Positions 44,841 to 57,799 of a DNA stretch of 64,000 nucleotides are shown here, piece by piece; positions within the stretch are counted from its first letter, which is position 1, and each line of letters begins with the position of its first letter. The stretch covers positions 38,779,106 through 38,843,105 of the forward strand of contig OZ024720.1 in the NCBI GenBank assembly GCA_964016875.1, given 5' to 3'. The DNA comes from Fallopia convolvulus (lineage: Eukaryota; Streptophyta; Magnoliopsida; Caryophyllales; Polygonaceae). The translations under genes were made by a program, and so were the position numbers. The notes beneath the pieces were generated by a model that searched no databases, had not been told where the DNA came from, and worked only from the letters and a program-made list of their open reading frames with translations.

Positions 44841-45470
44841 TGATGCGATTCTGCCCTAGCTCGGACCCAGCTCCTACCATTCCGAGACAGCCTAGACCTT
44901 GGAGACCCCCTTGGCTTAGGATTTAGTCTCATTTATGTATTTATTATATTATTTCTATTTCCATCATTTATATTTCGTCTTTACTATTTTAGGCGTGTGT
45001 TCTCTTATGCTTAAGAGACCGGCCCATTAAGGTAGAATAAGGCCCATTACATTAGGGTTTGTTGCATCTTTCCCTTTCTAGCTAGTACTATTATTAGTAT
45101 TATGGGCTTTGGACGTTGGGCCTAGCATGTTGCTAACCCTAGTCCGCCACCCATATTAGATCTAGGGTTTCATGAGCCTTCTTCTATATAAGAGGCATGA
45201 CTCCCATTGTATTCTTCACGTCCAAAATGAATTAAGCCAGAGCTTTGAGTCGAGTTTCTCCTCCCCTTTGGCCCGGGCGTCACCCTATTCTTTTCCCGAC
45301 CCCATATTCTTCTGGCCTACGTCAAACTAGGCCCCCTTCTCAATCCTTTCACTTCACCTCTCATCTCAAAGTCTAGGCTTCGGCCTCAAATCTATCCGGT
45401 TACTATTTGTCGGAGAAGATCCGAACGTTTCGAGCCTAGATCCGCCCCTTGTGACCCGTGGGTCGCATCA
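44841..45470 (+). repeat. 3' LTR of NA-2
   Basis: This 630-bp LTR has TATATAAG at 45185-45192. It ends TCGCATCA before the AAAGG duplication. Confidence 0.93.
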
Positions 45471-45475
45471 AAAGG

Positions 45476-46139
45476 TTTATAAAGAAGAAGGTTGGAGTCT
45501 CCTTTTGACTCGTGTTCCGACAAGTGACTTTGTTTTGACGATTAAGGACACGTTATAATTTTTCGGGATTTCGGGTTAATTTATGTAATTTCCTTAAGTG
45601 AGGGGGTTAATTTTGTAAGGCTTTGTGTTAGGTTTAAGGTTGGCCTCCTCCTCCTCATTCTCGGGAGATTTGAACGAAAAACCTTGTTGCTTACTTTCCT
45701 TGCATCTTTCAATTCAAGTTCTTGTTCATGTTTTCGTTCGTTCAATTCTCATTGTTCTAGTTGTTGGTGAGTAATATCCGACAATCTCGAGCATCTTAGT
45801 TTGTTTGAGAGCTTGGTGAGTCATATACAAGTTGTCAAGCATCCATATCTCCTTGTTCTCTCCATTTCGATCCATCATCCATCTCGATGGTTTCTGCACC
45901 CCCTCAGTAAAATCGACATATCTTTCAATCCAATCATGATCTAGGTCTGAAATTTTGAGGGGTTAAACTAGACTCAGAGATCTAACTTATGGAATTGGAA
46001 TCACTCAATGCTGAGTTCGGAAGAGGAAGATCCATCCAGTTAAAGACGGGTAAGCTGTGTGGTGTTTGTTGTCGGAATTCCTTGGATTCTCGTGGCGATC
46101 TCTTTGCACCATCATCTACACCATCGATCCTTCTCATCA
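45476..46139 (+). repeat. 3' LTR of NA-1, second part
   Basis: It continues 'tttataaagaagaaggttgg' as in the 5' LTR (41169 onward) and ends ...CATCA at 46139, followed by satellite in phase. Confidence 0.9.
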
Positions 46140-49100
46140 CACTCCTAAATGTGGCATTCGGTTTCTAAGTTTGAATTTATGTTTTTATTCGATCGGTCGT
46201 GATTTTGTAGTGCAAAATGTGCTTATTGTGTTCATATTATCCGCATTCTTTATGCGTATGCCTAGATGTCTTTAAAGTTCAATTGTTTTTTGTCCTTTTT
46301 CCCTTAAAATGACTTGTTATCTAACATTGCACACCAAGTTTTAAATGAAATCTCCATGTAAATGTCACTCCTAAATGTGGCATTCAGTTTCTAGATTCGA
46401 AGTTTTGATTTTATTCTATACATCTTGATTTTCTTTGTGCTTATGCCTAGATGTCTTTAAAGTTCACTTGTTTGTTCTCCTTTTGCCTTTAAAATAATTT
46501 GTAATCTCACTTTGCGGGCCAAGTGTTCGATGATTTGTTCATGCAAATGTCACTCCTAAATTTGGCATTTGGTTTCTAAGTTTGAATTTATGCTTTTCTT
46601 TCGATCAGTCGTGATTTTGTATTGCAAAATGTGCTTATTGTGTTCATATTATCACCATTCTTTTTTGATTATGCCTAGATGTCTTTAAAGTTCATTTTTT
46701 TGGTCCTTTTGCCTTTAAAATGACTTGATATCTAACATTGCAAGCCAAGTGTTCAATGAAATCTCCATGTGAATGTCACTCCTAAACGTGGCATTCGGTT
46801 TCTAGGTACGAATTTTTGATTTTATTCTATACATCTTGATTTTATAGTGCAGAATGTGCTTACTAGCTTGATATTATCCTCATTCTTTATGTATGCCTAG
46901 ATGTCTTTAAAGTTCACTTGTTTTTCCCCTTTTGTCTTTAAAATGACTTCATGTCTTTGATGAAATGTCCAAGTAAATGAAACTCCTAAATATGGCATTT
47001 TGTTTCTAGGTTTGAATTTATGATTTTATCCGATCGATCTTGATTTTGTACTGCGGAACATGCTTAGTGGCTTGATACTATCCTCATTCTTTTTTATTAT
47101 GCCTAGATGTCTTTGAAGTTCAATTGTTTTTCTCCTTTTGCCTTTAAAATGACTTCTAATCTTACATTGCACGCCAAGTGTCCGATGAAATGTACATGTA
47201 AATGTCACCCCAAAATGTGGCATTCGGTTTCTAGGTTCGAATTTATGCTTTTATTTGATCAGTCTTGATTTTGTAGTGCTGAATGTGCTTATTGGCTTGA
47301 TACTATCCTCATTCTTTATATTTATGTCTAGATGTCTTTAAAGTTCACTTGTTTTTTGTCATTTTAGCTTTAAAATGACTAGTGATCCAACATTGCACGC
47401 CAAGTGTTCGATGAAATGTCCATGTAAATGTCACTCCTAAATGTGGCATTTGGTTTCTAGGTTAGAATTTATGCTTTTATTCAAGAGGTTGTGATTTTGT
47501 AGTGCATAATGTGCTTATTGGCTTGATATTATCCTCATTCTTTGTGGTTATGCCTAGATTTCTTTAAAGTTCACTTGTTTTTTGTCCTTTTGCCTTTAAA
47601 ATGACTTGTTATCTAACATTGCACGCCAGGTGTTCAATGAAATCTACATGTGAATAATACTCCTAAACGTGTCATTCGGTTTCTAGGTTCGAATTTTTGC
47701 TTTTATTCTATACGTCTTGATTTTGTAGTGCAGAATGTGCTTATCGGCTTGACACTATCCTCATTCTTTATGGTTATGCATGGATGTATTTGAAGTTCAC
47801 TTGTTTCATGACCTTTTGCCTTTAAAATGACTTGTGATCTAACATTGCACGCCAAGTGTTCGATGAAATGTCCATGAATATGTCACTCCTAAATGTGACA
47901 TTCCGTTTCTAGGTTCGAATTTATGTTTTTATTCGATTGGTGTCTTGATTTTCTAGTGCATAATGTGCTTATTGGCTTCATACTATCCTCATTCTTTGTG
48001 CTTATGCCTAGATGTCTTTAAAGTTCACTATTTTGTTCTCCTTTTGCCTTTAAAATGACTTGTGATCTAACTTTGCGCTCCAAGTGTTCGATGAAATCTC
48101 CATGCAAATGTCACTCCTAAATGTCGCATTCGGTTTCTACGTTCGAATTTATGCTTTTATTCGACCAGTCGAGATTTTGTAGTGCAGAATGTGCTTATTG
48201 GGTTCATATTATCCCCAATCTTTATGCTAATGCCTAGATGTCAATAAAGTTCACTTGTTTTTTGTCCTTTTGCCTTTAAAATGACTTGTTATCTAACATT
48301 ACATGCCAAGTGTTCAATGAAATCTCATGTGAATAACACTCCTAAATGTGTCATTCGGTTTCTAGGTTCGAATTTTTGCTTTTATTCTATAAGTCTTGAT
48401 TTCATTATGGAGAATGTGCTTACTGGCTTGATACTATCCTCATTCTTTATGATTATGCCTAGATGTCTTTGAAGTTCACTTGTTTTTCTCCTTTTGCCTT
48501 TAAAATGACTTCTGATCTGACATTGCACGCCAAGTGTCCTATGAAATGTCCATGTAAATGTTACTCCTAAATGCGGCATTCGGTTTCTAGGTTCGAATTT
48601 ATGCTTTTATTCGATCAGTCTTGATTTTGTAGTGTTAAATGTGCTTATTGACTTGATACTATCTTCATTCTTTATGCTTATGCCTAGATGTCTTTAAAGT
48701 TGACTTGTTTTTTCTCCTTTTCCTTAAAAAAATTGACTTGAGATCTACAATAGCACGCCAAGTGTCCAATGAAATCTAACATAGCAATTTATGTTTTTAT
48801 TCGATCGTTCTTGATTTTGTAGTATAGAATGTACTTATTGTCTTCATACTATCCTCATTCTTTATTTTTATGCCTAGATGTCTTTAAAGTTCACTTGTTT
48901 TTTATCCTTTTGCCTTTAAAATTATTTGTGATGTAACATTGCACGCAAATTGTTCGATGAAATGTCCACGTAAAAGTCACTCCTAAATATGGCACTCGGT
49001 TTCTAGGTGTGAATTTATGCTTTTATTCGATCGGTCGTGATTTTGTAGTGCATAATGTCCATATTGGCTTGATAATATCCTCATTCTTTATGCTTATGCC

Positions 49101-52100
49101 TAGATGTCTTTAAAGTTCACTTGTTTTTTCCCCTTTCGCCTTTAAAATGACTTCTGATGTGACATTTCACATCAAATGTTCGATGAAATGTCCATGTAAA
49201 TGTCACTACTAAATGTGGCATTCGTTATCTAGGTTCGAATTTATGCTTTTATTCGATAGTCTTGATTTTGTAGTGCAGAATGTGCTTATCGGCTTGACAC
49301 TATCCTCATTCTCTATGCTTATGCCTAGATGTCTTTGAAGTTCACTTGTTTTTTCTCCTTTTGCCTTTAAAATGACTTGTGATCTAACATTGCACGCCAA
49401 GTGTTCGATGAAATATCCATGTTAATGTCTGTCCTAAATGTGACATTTCGTTTCTAGGTTCGAATTTATGCTTATCTTCGATACGTCTTGATTTTGTAGT
49501 GCAGAACGTGCTTATTGGCTTGACACAATCCTCATTCTTTATGCTTATGCCAAGATGTCTTTGAAGTTCACTTGTTTTTTCTCCTTTTGCCTTTTAAATG
49601 ACTTGTGATCTAAGATTGCACGCGAAGTGTTTGATGAAATGTCCATGTAAAGGTCACTCCTAAATGTGGCATTCGGTTTCTAGGTTTGAATTTATGCTTT
49701 TATTCGATCGATCTGGATTTTGTAGTGCAGAATGTTCTTATTGGCTTGACACTATCTTTATTCTTGATGCTTATGCATAGATATCTTTAAAGTTCACTTG
49801 TTTTTTGCCCTTTAGGCTTTAAAATGACTTGTGATCTAACATTGCACGCCAAGTGTTCGATGATATGTCCATGTAAAAGTCATTCCTAAATGTTGCATTC
49901 GTTTTCTAGGCTTGAATTTTCGCTTTTATTCGATCGGTGTTGATTTTGTAGTGTAGAATGTCCTTATTGGCTTGATACTATCTTCATTCTTGATGCTTAT
50001 GCCTAGATGTTTTTATAGTTCACTTATTTTTTCTCCTTTTGCCTTTAAAAATTGACTTGAAATCTAACATAGCAAGCCAAGTGTTCGATGAAATATCCAT
50101 GCAAATATCGCTCCTAAATAGGCATTCAGTTTCTAGGTTCGAATGTATGATTTTATCCAATACGACTTGTTTTTGTAGTTCAGAATGTGCTTAATGGCTT
50201 GATACTATCCTCATTCTTTATGCTTAGGCCTAGATGTTTTTATAGTTCACTTGTTTTTTCTCCTTTTGCCTTTGAAATTACTTGTGATCTAACATTGCAT
50301 GCCAAGTGTTCGATGAAATGTCCATGTAAATGTCACTCTTAAATGTCGCATTCAGTTTCTAGGTTCGTGTTTATGCATTTATTCGATCGGTGTTTATTTT
50401 GTAGTGCATTATGTGCTTATTGAATTGATACTATCCTCATTTTTTATGCGTATGGCTTGATGTCCATAAGGTTCGATTATTTTTTGTCCTTTTGACTTTA
50501 AAATGACTTGTGATCTAACCTTACTCCTAAAAATGGCATTCGGTTTCTAGCTAGGTTTGAATTTATGATTTTATCCGATCGGTCTTGATTTTGTAGTGCA
50601 AAACGTGCTTATTGGATTAATAATATCCTCATTCTCTATGCTTATGTCTTGATGTCTTGTTCACTTGTTTTTTCCCCTTTTGCCTTGAAAATGACTTGTG
50701 ATCTAACATTGCACGCCAAGTGTTCGATGAAATATCCTTGTAAATGTTACTCCTAAATGTGGCATTCATTTCTAGGTTCAAATTTATGCTTTAATTCGAT
50801 CGGTGGCTTGATTTTCTAGTGCAAAATGTGCTTATTAGCTTGATAATATCCTCATTCTTTGTGCTTATACCTAGATGTCTTTAAAATTCACTTCTTTGTT
50901 CTCCTTTTGCCTTTAAAATGACTTGTGATCTAACTTTGCGCACCAAGTGTTCGATGAAATGTCGATGCAAATGTCACTCCTAAACGTGGCATTCGGTTTC
51001 TATGCTCGAATTTTTGCTTTTATTTGATCGGTCGTGATTTTGTAGTGCAGACTGTGCTTACCGGCTTGATACTATCTTCATTCTTTATGATTATAACTAG
51101 ATTTTTTTACATTTCACTTCTTTTTTCCCCTTTTGTCTTTAAAATGACTTGAGATCTACCATAGCAAGTGAAGTGTTCGACGAAATGTCCATGTAAATGT
51201 CACTCTTAAATTTGGCATTCAGTTTCTAGGTTCGACTTTATGCTTTTATTCGATCGGTCTTGATTTCGTAGTGTAAAATGTGCTTATTGGATTGATATTA
51301 TCCTAATTTTTTATGCGTATGGCTTGATGTTTTTACTCCTAAATGTGGCATTCGTTTCTAGGTTCAAAGTTATGCTTTTATTTGATATGTCTTGATTTGA
51401 TAGTGCGGAATGTGCTTATTGGCTTGATACTATTCTCTTTCTTTATGCTTATGCCTAGATGTCTTTAAAGTTCACTTGTTTTTTGTCTTTTTGCCTTTAA
51501 AATGAATAGTTATCCAACATTGCACGCCAAGTGTTCGATGAAATGTCCATGTAAATGTCACTCTTAAATGTGGCATTTGTTTTTCTAGGTTTTAATTTAT
51601 TCTTTTATTTGATCGGTTGTGATTTTGTAGTGCAGAATGTGCTTATTGGCTTCATACTATCCCCATTATTTATGCTTATTCCTAGATGTCTATAAAGTTC
51701 ACTCGTTTTTTGTCCTTTTGCCTTTAAATGACTTGTGATCTAACATTGCACACCAAGTGTTAGATGCAACCTCCATGTAAATGCCACTCTTAAATGTCGC
51801 ATTTAGTTTCTAGGTTCGACTTTATGCTTTTATTCGATCGGTCTTTATTTTATAGTGCAGAATACGCTTATTGGATTGACACAATCCTCAGTGTTTATTC
51901 TTATGCCACGATGTCATTAAAGTTCACTTTTTTTTATCCTTTTGTTGTTAAAATGACATGTGATCTGACCTTGCACGCCAAGTGTTCGATGAAATGTCCA
52001 TGTGAATGTCACTCCTAAATGTTGCATTCGGTTTCTAGGTTCAAATTTTTACTTTTATTCGATACCTCTTCATATTGTAGTGCAGAATGTGCTTATTCGC

Positions 52101-54171
52101 TTCATATTCTCCTCATTCTTTATGCTTATGCCTATATGTCTTTAAAGTTCACTTGTTTTTTCTCCTTTTGCCTTTAAAATGACTTGTGATCTAACATTGC
52201 ACGACAAGTGTTCGATGAAATGTCCAATTAAAAGTCACTCCTAAATGTGGCATTCGGTTTCTAGGTTCGAATTTATAAATTTATTCGATCGGTCTTGATT
52301 TTATAGTGCAGAATGTGCTTATTGGCTTGAAACTATCCTCATTCTTTATACTTATGCCTAGATGTCTTTGAAGTTCACTTGTTTTTTCTCCTTTTGCCTT
52401 TAAAATGACTTGTGATCTAACATTGCACGCCAAATGTTCAATGAAATGTCCATTGAAATATCACTCCTAAAACTGGGATTCGGTTTCTAGGTTCGAATTT
52501 TTTTCTTTTATTCGACCGGTCTTGATTTTGTAGTGTCGAATGTTCTTATTGGCTTCATACTCTCCTCATTCTTTATGCTTATGCTTATATATCATTAGAG
52601 TTCACTTGTTTTTTTCTCCTTTTGCCTTTAAAATGACTTGTGATCTATCATTTCACACCAAGTGTTAAATGAAATGTCCATGTAAATGTCACTCCTAAAT
52701 GTGGCATTCGGTTTCTAGGTTCCAATTTATGCTCGTATTCGACCGATCTTGATTTTGTAGTGCAAAATGAGATTATTGGCTTGATACTATCCTCATTTTT
52801 TATGCATATGCCTAGATGTATATAAAGTTCACTTGTTTTTTCTCCTTTTGCGTTTAAAATGACTTGTGATCTACCATTTCACTCCAAGTGTTAAATGAAA
52901 TGTCCATGTGAATGTCACTCATAAACATTGCATTCGGTTTCTAGGTTCGATTTTTTGCTTTTATTCGATACGTCTTGATTTTATATTGCAGAATGTGGTT
53001 AATGACATGATACTATCCATGTGAATGTCCATGTGAATGACACTTGTTTTTTGTCCTTTTGCCTTTAAAATGATTTGTGATCTAACATTGCACGCAAAGT
53101 GTTCGATGAAATGTCCATGTAAAAGTCACTCCTAAATGTGACACTCAATTTCTAGGTTTAAATTTATGCTTTTATTCGATCGATCGTGATTTTGTAGTGC
53201 AGAATGTCCATATTTGCTTGATACTATCCTCATTCCTTATGCTTATGCCTAGATGTCGTTAATATGACTTCTGATCTAACATTGCACACCAAGTGTTCGA
53301 TGAAATGTCCATAGAAATGTCACTCCTAAATGTGACATTCGATTTCTAGGTTCGAATTTATGCTTTTATTCGATCGGGGTGTTGATTTTCTAGTTCAGAA
53401 TGTGCTTATTGGCTTGATACTATCCTCATTCTTTGTGCTTATGCCTAGATGTCTTTAAAGTTCACTTGTTTTTAGTCCTTTAGCCTTTAAAATTACTTGT
53501 TATCTTATATTACATGCCAAGTGTTCAAAGAAATCTCCATGTGAATGTCATTCCTAAAGGTTGCATTCAGTTTCCAGGTCCGAATTTTTGCTTTTATTCT
53601 ATACGTCTTAATTTTGTAGTGTAGAATGTGCTTACTAGCTTGATACTATCCTAATTCTTTGTGATTATGACTAGATATCTTTGAAGTTCTCTTGTTTTTC
53701 TCCTTTTGCCTTTAAAATGACTTGTGATCTAACTTTGCGCGCCAAGTGTTTGATGAAATGTCCATGCAAATGTCACTCCTAAATGTGGCATTAGCTTTCT
53801 AGGTACGAATTTTTGCTTTTATTCGATCGGTCGTGATTTTGTAGCGCAGAATGTCCATATTGGCTTGATACTATCCTCATTCTTTATGCTTATGCCTAGA
53901 TGTCTTTAAAGTTCACTAGTTTTTTGTCCTTTTGCCTTTAAAACGACTTGTGATCTAAAATTGCACGTCAAGTGTTCGATGAAATTTCCATGTCAAAGTC
54001 ACTTTTAAATGTGGCATTTGCTTTCTAGGTTCGAATTTATGCTTTTATTCGATCAGTCTTAATTTTGTAGTGCGGAATGTGCTTATTCGCTTGATACTAT
54101 CTTCATTCTTGATGCTTATGCTTAGATGCTATTAAAGTTCACTTGTTTTTTGTCCATTTGCCTTTAAAATG
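46140..54171 (+). repeat. Satellite array, block C (diverged)
   Basis: About 35 monomers of the same 226-bp satellite, more variable than block A and without the near-identical 6-kb modules. Several monomers are truncated or fused, for example near 48770, 50520, 51325, 53015-53045 (where 'ccatgtgaatg' is repeated) and 53255. No genes are present. Confidence 0.94.
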
Positions 54172-54783
54172 TGATGTGACTCTGCCCTAGCTCGGACTCC
54201 GCTCTGACGGACCCGAGACGGCCTAGACCTTGGAGACCTTTTGGATTAAGACTTAGTCTCGTTTATATATTATTATATTATTGTTTCTTTTTCCGTCATT
54301 TACATTCCGTCTTTTCTATTTTTAGCGTGTGTTCTCTTATGCTTAAGAGACCGGCCCATTAAGCTATCATAAAGCCCATTAGGCCATTACGGTTTGTTGC
54401 ACCTTTCCATTTTTTGTAGTTACTATTATTAGTATTATGGGCTTGGATGTTGGGCCTAGGATGTTGCTAACCCTAATCCACCCCATTTAGAACTAGGGTT
54501 TTATGTGGCCTCCTCTATATAAAGCAGCCACGCCCCCTTGTATTATTTACGTCAAAATGAATTAGCCAATGTTATAGTAGAGTGAGATGCCTCCTAGCCT
54601 TGGCCCGACGTCACCCCGGTTCCGTTCTATCCTTTTTTTTACCTCGCCCCACCCTTGTTCCGACGAGCATTAGAGGCTCGCGAGTCCACTTTGTGGTCTC
54701 GTATTTATCTCGTTACTAACCATCGGAGAAGATCCGGACGTTTCGAGCCTAGATCCGCCCTTTGTGACCCTAGGGTCGCATCA
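54172..54783 (+). mobile_element. Solo LTR of the NA-2 family
   Basis: This 612-bp sequence starts TGATGTGACTCTGCC and ends GGGTCGCATCA. It is similar to the NA-2 LTRs throughout ('ttctcttatgcttaagagac', 'cggagaagatccg', 'cgtttcgagcctagatccgc'). TATATAAA is at 54516-54523. It is flanked by AAATG (54167-54171 and 54784-54788), and the satellite is in phase across it. It arose by LTR-LTR recombination after insertion, and it is more diverged than the two NA-2 LTRs are from each other. Confidence 0.93.
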
Positions 54784-54956
54784 AAATGACTTGTGATCTA
54801 ACATTGCCTGCCAAGTGTTTGATGAAATCTCCATGTAAAAGTTTCACCTAAATGTGGTATTCGGTTTCAAGGATTGAATTTATGCTTTTATTTGATCGGT
54901 CTTAATTTTGTAGTGCAGCATGTGCTTATTGGCTTGATAGGATTGATACTATCGTC
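54784..54956 (+). repeat. Satellite array, block D
   Basis: This partial monomer lies between the solo LTR and the Ath-3 fragment. Its last part repeats 'ttgata' ('ggcttgataggattgatac') before joining Ath-3 sequence at 'attgggga'. Confidence 0.88.
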
Positions 54957-56275
54957 ATTGGGGACAATGTAGAATTCAAGTTTGGGGGAGGGATAAATCT
55001 CATGTGGGATTCCGTTTGCATTTTTTTATATTTTTCATGACATTTCATGCATTGCATTTGCATATTAGGTGTTTTGATATGAACCCCTTCTTGGCTTTGC
55101 TTGTATATTTAAAACAAAAATGATTCCATGAAATTTCATTGGTTGTTGATACCCTAATTGATCTTGCTTGAAGATGAAAATATTGATATTTTGAAAATGT
55201 TTGAGTTGAAGTGACTTATAGCTATTCATTGAGCTAATTTAGTTTTGAAGCTTTAGACAAAAAGCCATGTGAGGTTTATTTTGGCCTTTGGACTTTAATT
55301 CTATGAGTCCTCTTTCTTTTATGTGTGATTCTCAATTTGTTTGCTAACTCTAGAACTTGCGTTTAGACTCTTTTTCGAGACCACATTTATAACTCTTGTG
55401 CATGATATAAAAATGATTGAGGCATTATTTTCATTAGCCTATATATTCCCTTATCCACCCTGCATATTATTCCTCTGTTTGTAGCCCCGGTGAGCCTTTT
55501 ATAGCCTTTTTCTTTGGAAGCTCCACAAAAATAATCCCGAGCCTATTATTAGCCTTTTACCCATCCGGGAATTAGGATTATTATTTGATTAATTTTGTGG
55601 TTGTGAGCCAAGCTTGGGGGAGAATTACATATACTTGGTGGTTAGGATATATACTTCATTAGTTCTTTCTTTTGAAAAAAAGAAGTGAAAAAAAATTGCA
55701 ATAAAAAAATAGAAAAAAAAATCAGAAAAATACAAAAAGAAAAAAAAGAGTTGGAATAAAAAAAACAATGGGTGCTTAGCTGAAAAAAAAATGTGGTTTA
55801 GAAAGAAAATCCTTGAGTTTGGTGTTAAGATTAGTTGAGCTGTTATGATTAATTCTATATTCCCGGACTAGCACCACATGACCAAAATATTTCCCCACCT
55901 ACTTCTCTTTACCTTGGCCCCATTACAACCCAATAAAAGACCTCTTGATTTATGTCGTGTACTTGGTTTTTCGTGGTGGAGATTTAGAACACTGATGCAA
56001 GCCTATGGTAGTTTAGCATTCAAATTTGAGTCTGAGCGAAACACTTACCCTTAAACACATGAGCGAGAGTGATTCTTATATTCCCTAGTGAGGTCTAAAG
56101 TGGATAACTTGTTAGTCTCTTTGATGGTTATTTGTTTGCTGTGATGATGCATTGATAATATCTAAACACCATCGACTTGCTTGATTTTATGAGGGGTTGA
56201 GACACCATTGATTTTCTTGTGGAATTGATTTTAGCTCTTGCTTGAGGACAAGCAAAGTTTAAGCTTGGGGGAATT
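54957..56275 (+). repeat. Ath-3 3' noncoding fragment, upstream copy
   Basis: It starts inside the 5' arm of the central hairpin (CATTG GGGA CAATG at 54956-54969) and runs to the LTR start. It includes a G-rich tract ('caagtttgggggaggg'), conserved blocks (tgtagccccggtgagcc near 55480; ggccccattacaaccc near 55915; aaacacatgagcg near 56055), A-rich tracts (55675-55770) and the 3' hairpin (56238-56255). No gene is seen. Confidence 0.85.
56238..56275 (+). promoter_or_regulatory. Hairpin plus polypurine tract before Ath-3 first LTR
   Basis: TTGCTTG, AGGA, CAAGCAA (7-bp stem) are followed by 'agtttaagcttgggggaatt' up to the TGATAACGC LTR start. The stem is identical to the Ath-1 3' hairpin. Confidence 0.78.
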
Positions 56276-57675
56276 TGATAACGCTTAATTTAGTCATATT
56301 TTAGGGGTCTAATTTCATATCAGTTTAGTGCATTTTCATGCATATTTTGCATATTTTATATTTATTTTGTTTTATTTTGCATTCGGAATCTACACTCTGC
56401 TTTTATTATATTTCAGGTATTTAAAGGCTATTTTTGGAGGTAAATTGAGGTTAATTTGAAGACCCTAAATAAACAAGGATAATGAAGTATGGGCCTGAGC
56501 AATTTCGGATGGGCTGGATAAAATGTTGGTCTGCTCTAAATCGTTTGGCAAAGCATTGAACTGGACGGCCCACGCATGTCTTTCATGAATGAAAGATTTG
56601 TTCACCGATTTCTCTGGGGGAATTGGGTATTATATATAGATAGGCATTAGGCAATTTGTCAGAGGAGGCCACGTTATTATATTAGCTTAGATTTTATTTT
56701 ATTTCTTTTATACTTTAGTTTTCGATTGTTCTTGTTCGGCGTACAGGGACAAGTTTTAACGGTGGAATTCGGCGTTTTGATTGAAGATTTGTTTTGTTAT
56801 TCAAGACTCTAGCCCTTGGTTTGAATTATCTACATAATTAAGATTAAGTTTTCTTATTCTTTGATTGTATTGAATAATTCTTAGCTAGTTTATTTATTAT
56901 GATCATGTTTTCAATCATGTTTGGCTAAATTCCTAGTTCTAGGGTTTGGGTGATCCATTCAATGCATATTTAATTAAAGTTATATTCTTTGCCTGAATTA
57001 AAATATATTTGATTCGATCCTAGGTTGCGTTATGCCCTATTTGTTTTATACATATATGATTCCTATTAGGGTTTGAGACCGACCAGAGATAACAATAATA
57101 GGATACTGATAAATAAAATACTAAAAATTGGTTCTTGTTAGGTCCCTAGGTATTGAACTTGAGAGTTATCTATGCGACAACAATTCAATTTCTCTTGTGT
57201 GATTTTTAACTATCGTAGTAGTTCTAGGGTTTGAATGATTTTAGCGGAACGCGACAGCGAATGCTAGGATTGTTTATCTCTAGTCTCTAAAGAGCTTTAA
57301 GGATCTAAATTAGACTTGCTTTACGCGACAACGACTGTTGTTTGAGTTTAGGTACATACACTTATCGTCCGAGAGGAGTTAGTGTTTACTTTAGATAGTT
57401 GGTCCTTCAGATAAATTCAGGCAGAGTATAATTTTATTTATTGAAACATTGATGTGGTGATCCTTAACCTTGGACACATCTATCCCATAGTTTTTATCCT
57501 TTTTATTTGTATTACTATTCGTTAGCTTAGTTATAGATATCAATTCTTTCTTATATTTTGGCCTAATTTACTAGTAGAGATTCAATTGGTATTACATTGG
57601 TCCTTGTGGGATCGACACTTGAGGTACTACGATTGACCCCGTTCGCTTGCGGGTTAGTTTTGGATGCATTAAGTT
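56276..57675 (+). repeat. Ath-3 first LTR
   Basis: This LTR of about 1.4 kb starts TGATAACGC and matches 61719 onward. It has an AT-rich TATA-type run near 56631-56638 and a small palindrome, CTTTCATGAATGAAAG, at about 56580-56595. It keeps about 70 bp (near 57255-57340) that the second LTR has lost. Confidence 0.87.
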
Positions 57676-57677
57676 TT

Positions 57678-57695
57678 TGGCGCCGTTGCCGGGGA
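57678..57695 (+). promoter_or_regulatory. Primer binding site of Ath-3 (tRNA-Asp)
   Basis: TGGCGCCGTTGCCGGGGA is identical to the Ath-1 PBS and complementary to the tRNA-Asp 3' end. Confidence 0.9.
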
Positions 57696-57799
57696 CCAAT
57701 TTGTTAATATTGATTGTTATCTCTTATCTAGTAAAGTTAGGTCTTTATTTTTGCTTTGATTTTTTTTTTGTTTCAGGCTAATACATAGAGTCGAAAAAA

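Larger units (their letters stand above)
43380..45470 (+). mobile_element. NA-2: small non-autonomous LTR retrotransposon nested in NA-1
   Basis: This is a 2091-bp element with LTRs of 625 and 630 bp that start TGATGCGA and end TCGCATCA. It is flanked by AAAGG on both sides (43375-43379 and 45471-45475). The internal region of 836 bp (44005-44840) has a tRNA-iMet PBS, a hairpin/polypurine tract and no gene. A solo LTR of the same family is at 54172-54783. Its small size and lack of coding place it with TRIM/SMART/LARD-like non-autonomous elements; the exact class is uncertain. Confidence 0.94.
40924..46139 (+). mobile_element. NA-1: non-autonomous LTR retrotransposon with tRNA-iMet PBS
   Basis: The LTRs of about 0.9 kb start TGATGTGATTCC and end ...CATCA (40924-41824 and 43135-43379 plus 45476-46139). 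The flanking 5 bp are CACTT (40919-40923) and CACTC (46140-46144), a target duplication with one mismatch, and the satellite continues in phase across it. The internal region is only 1310 bp, with a gag-like remnant and no RT, RNase H or integrase, so movement would need another element. The 3' LTR is split by NA-2. Confidence 0.9.
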
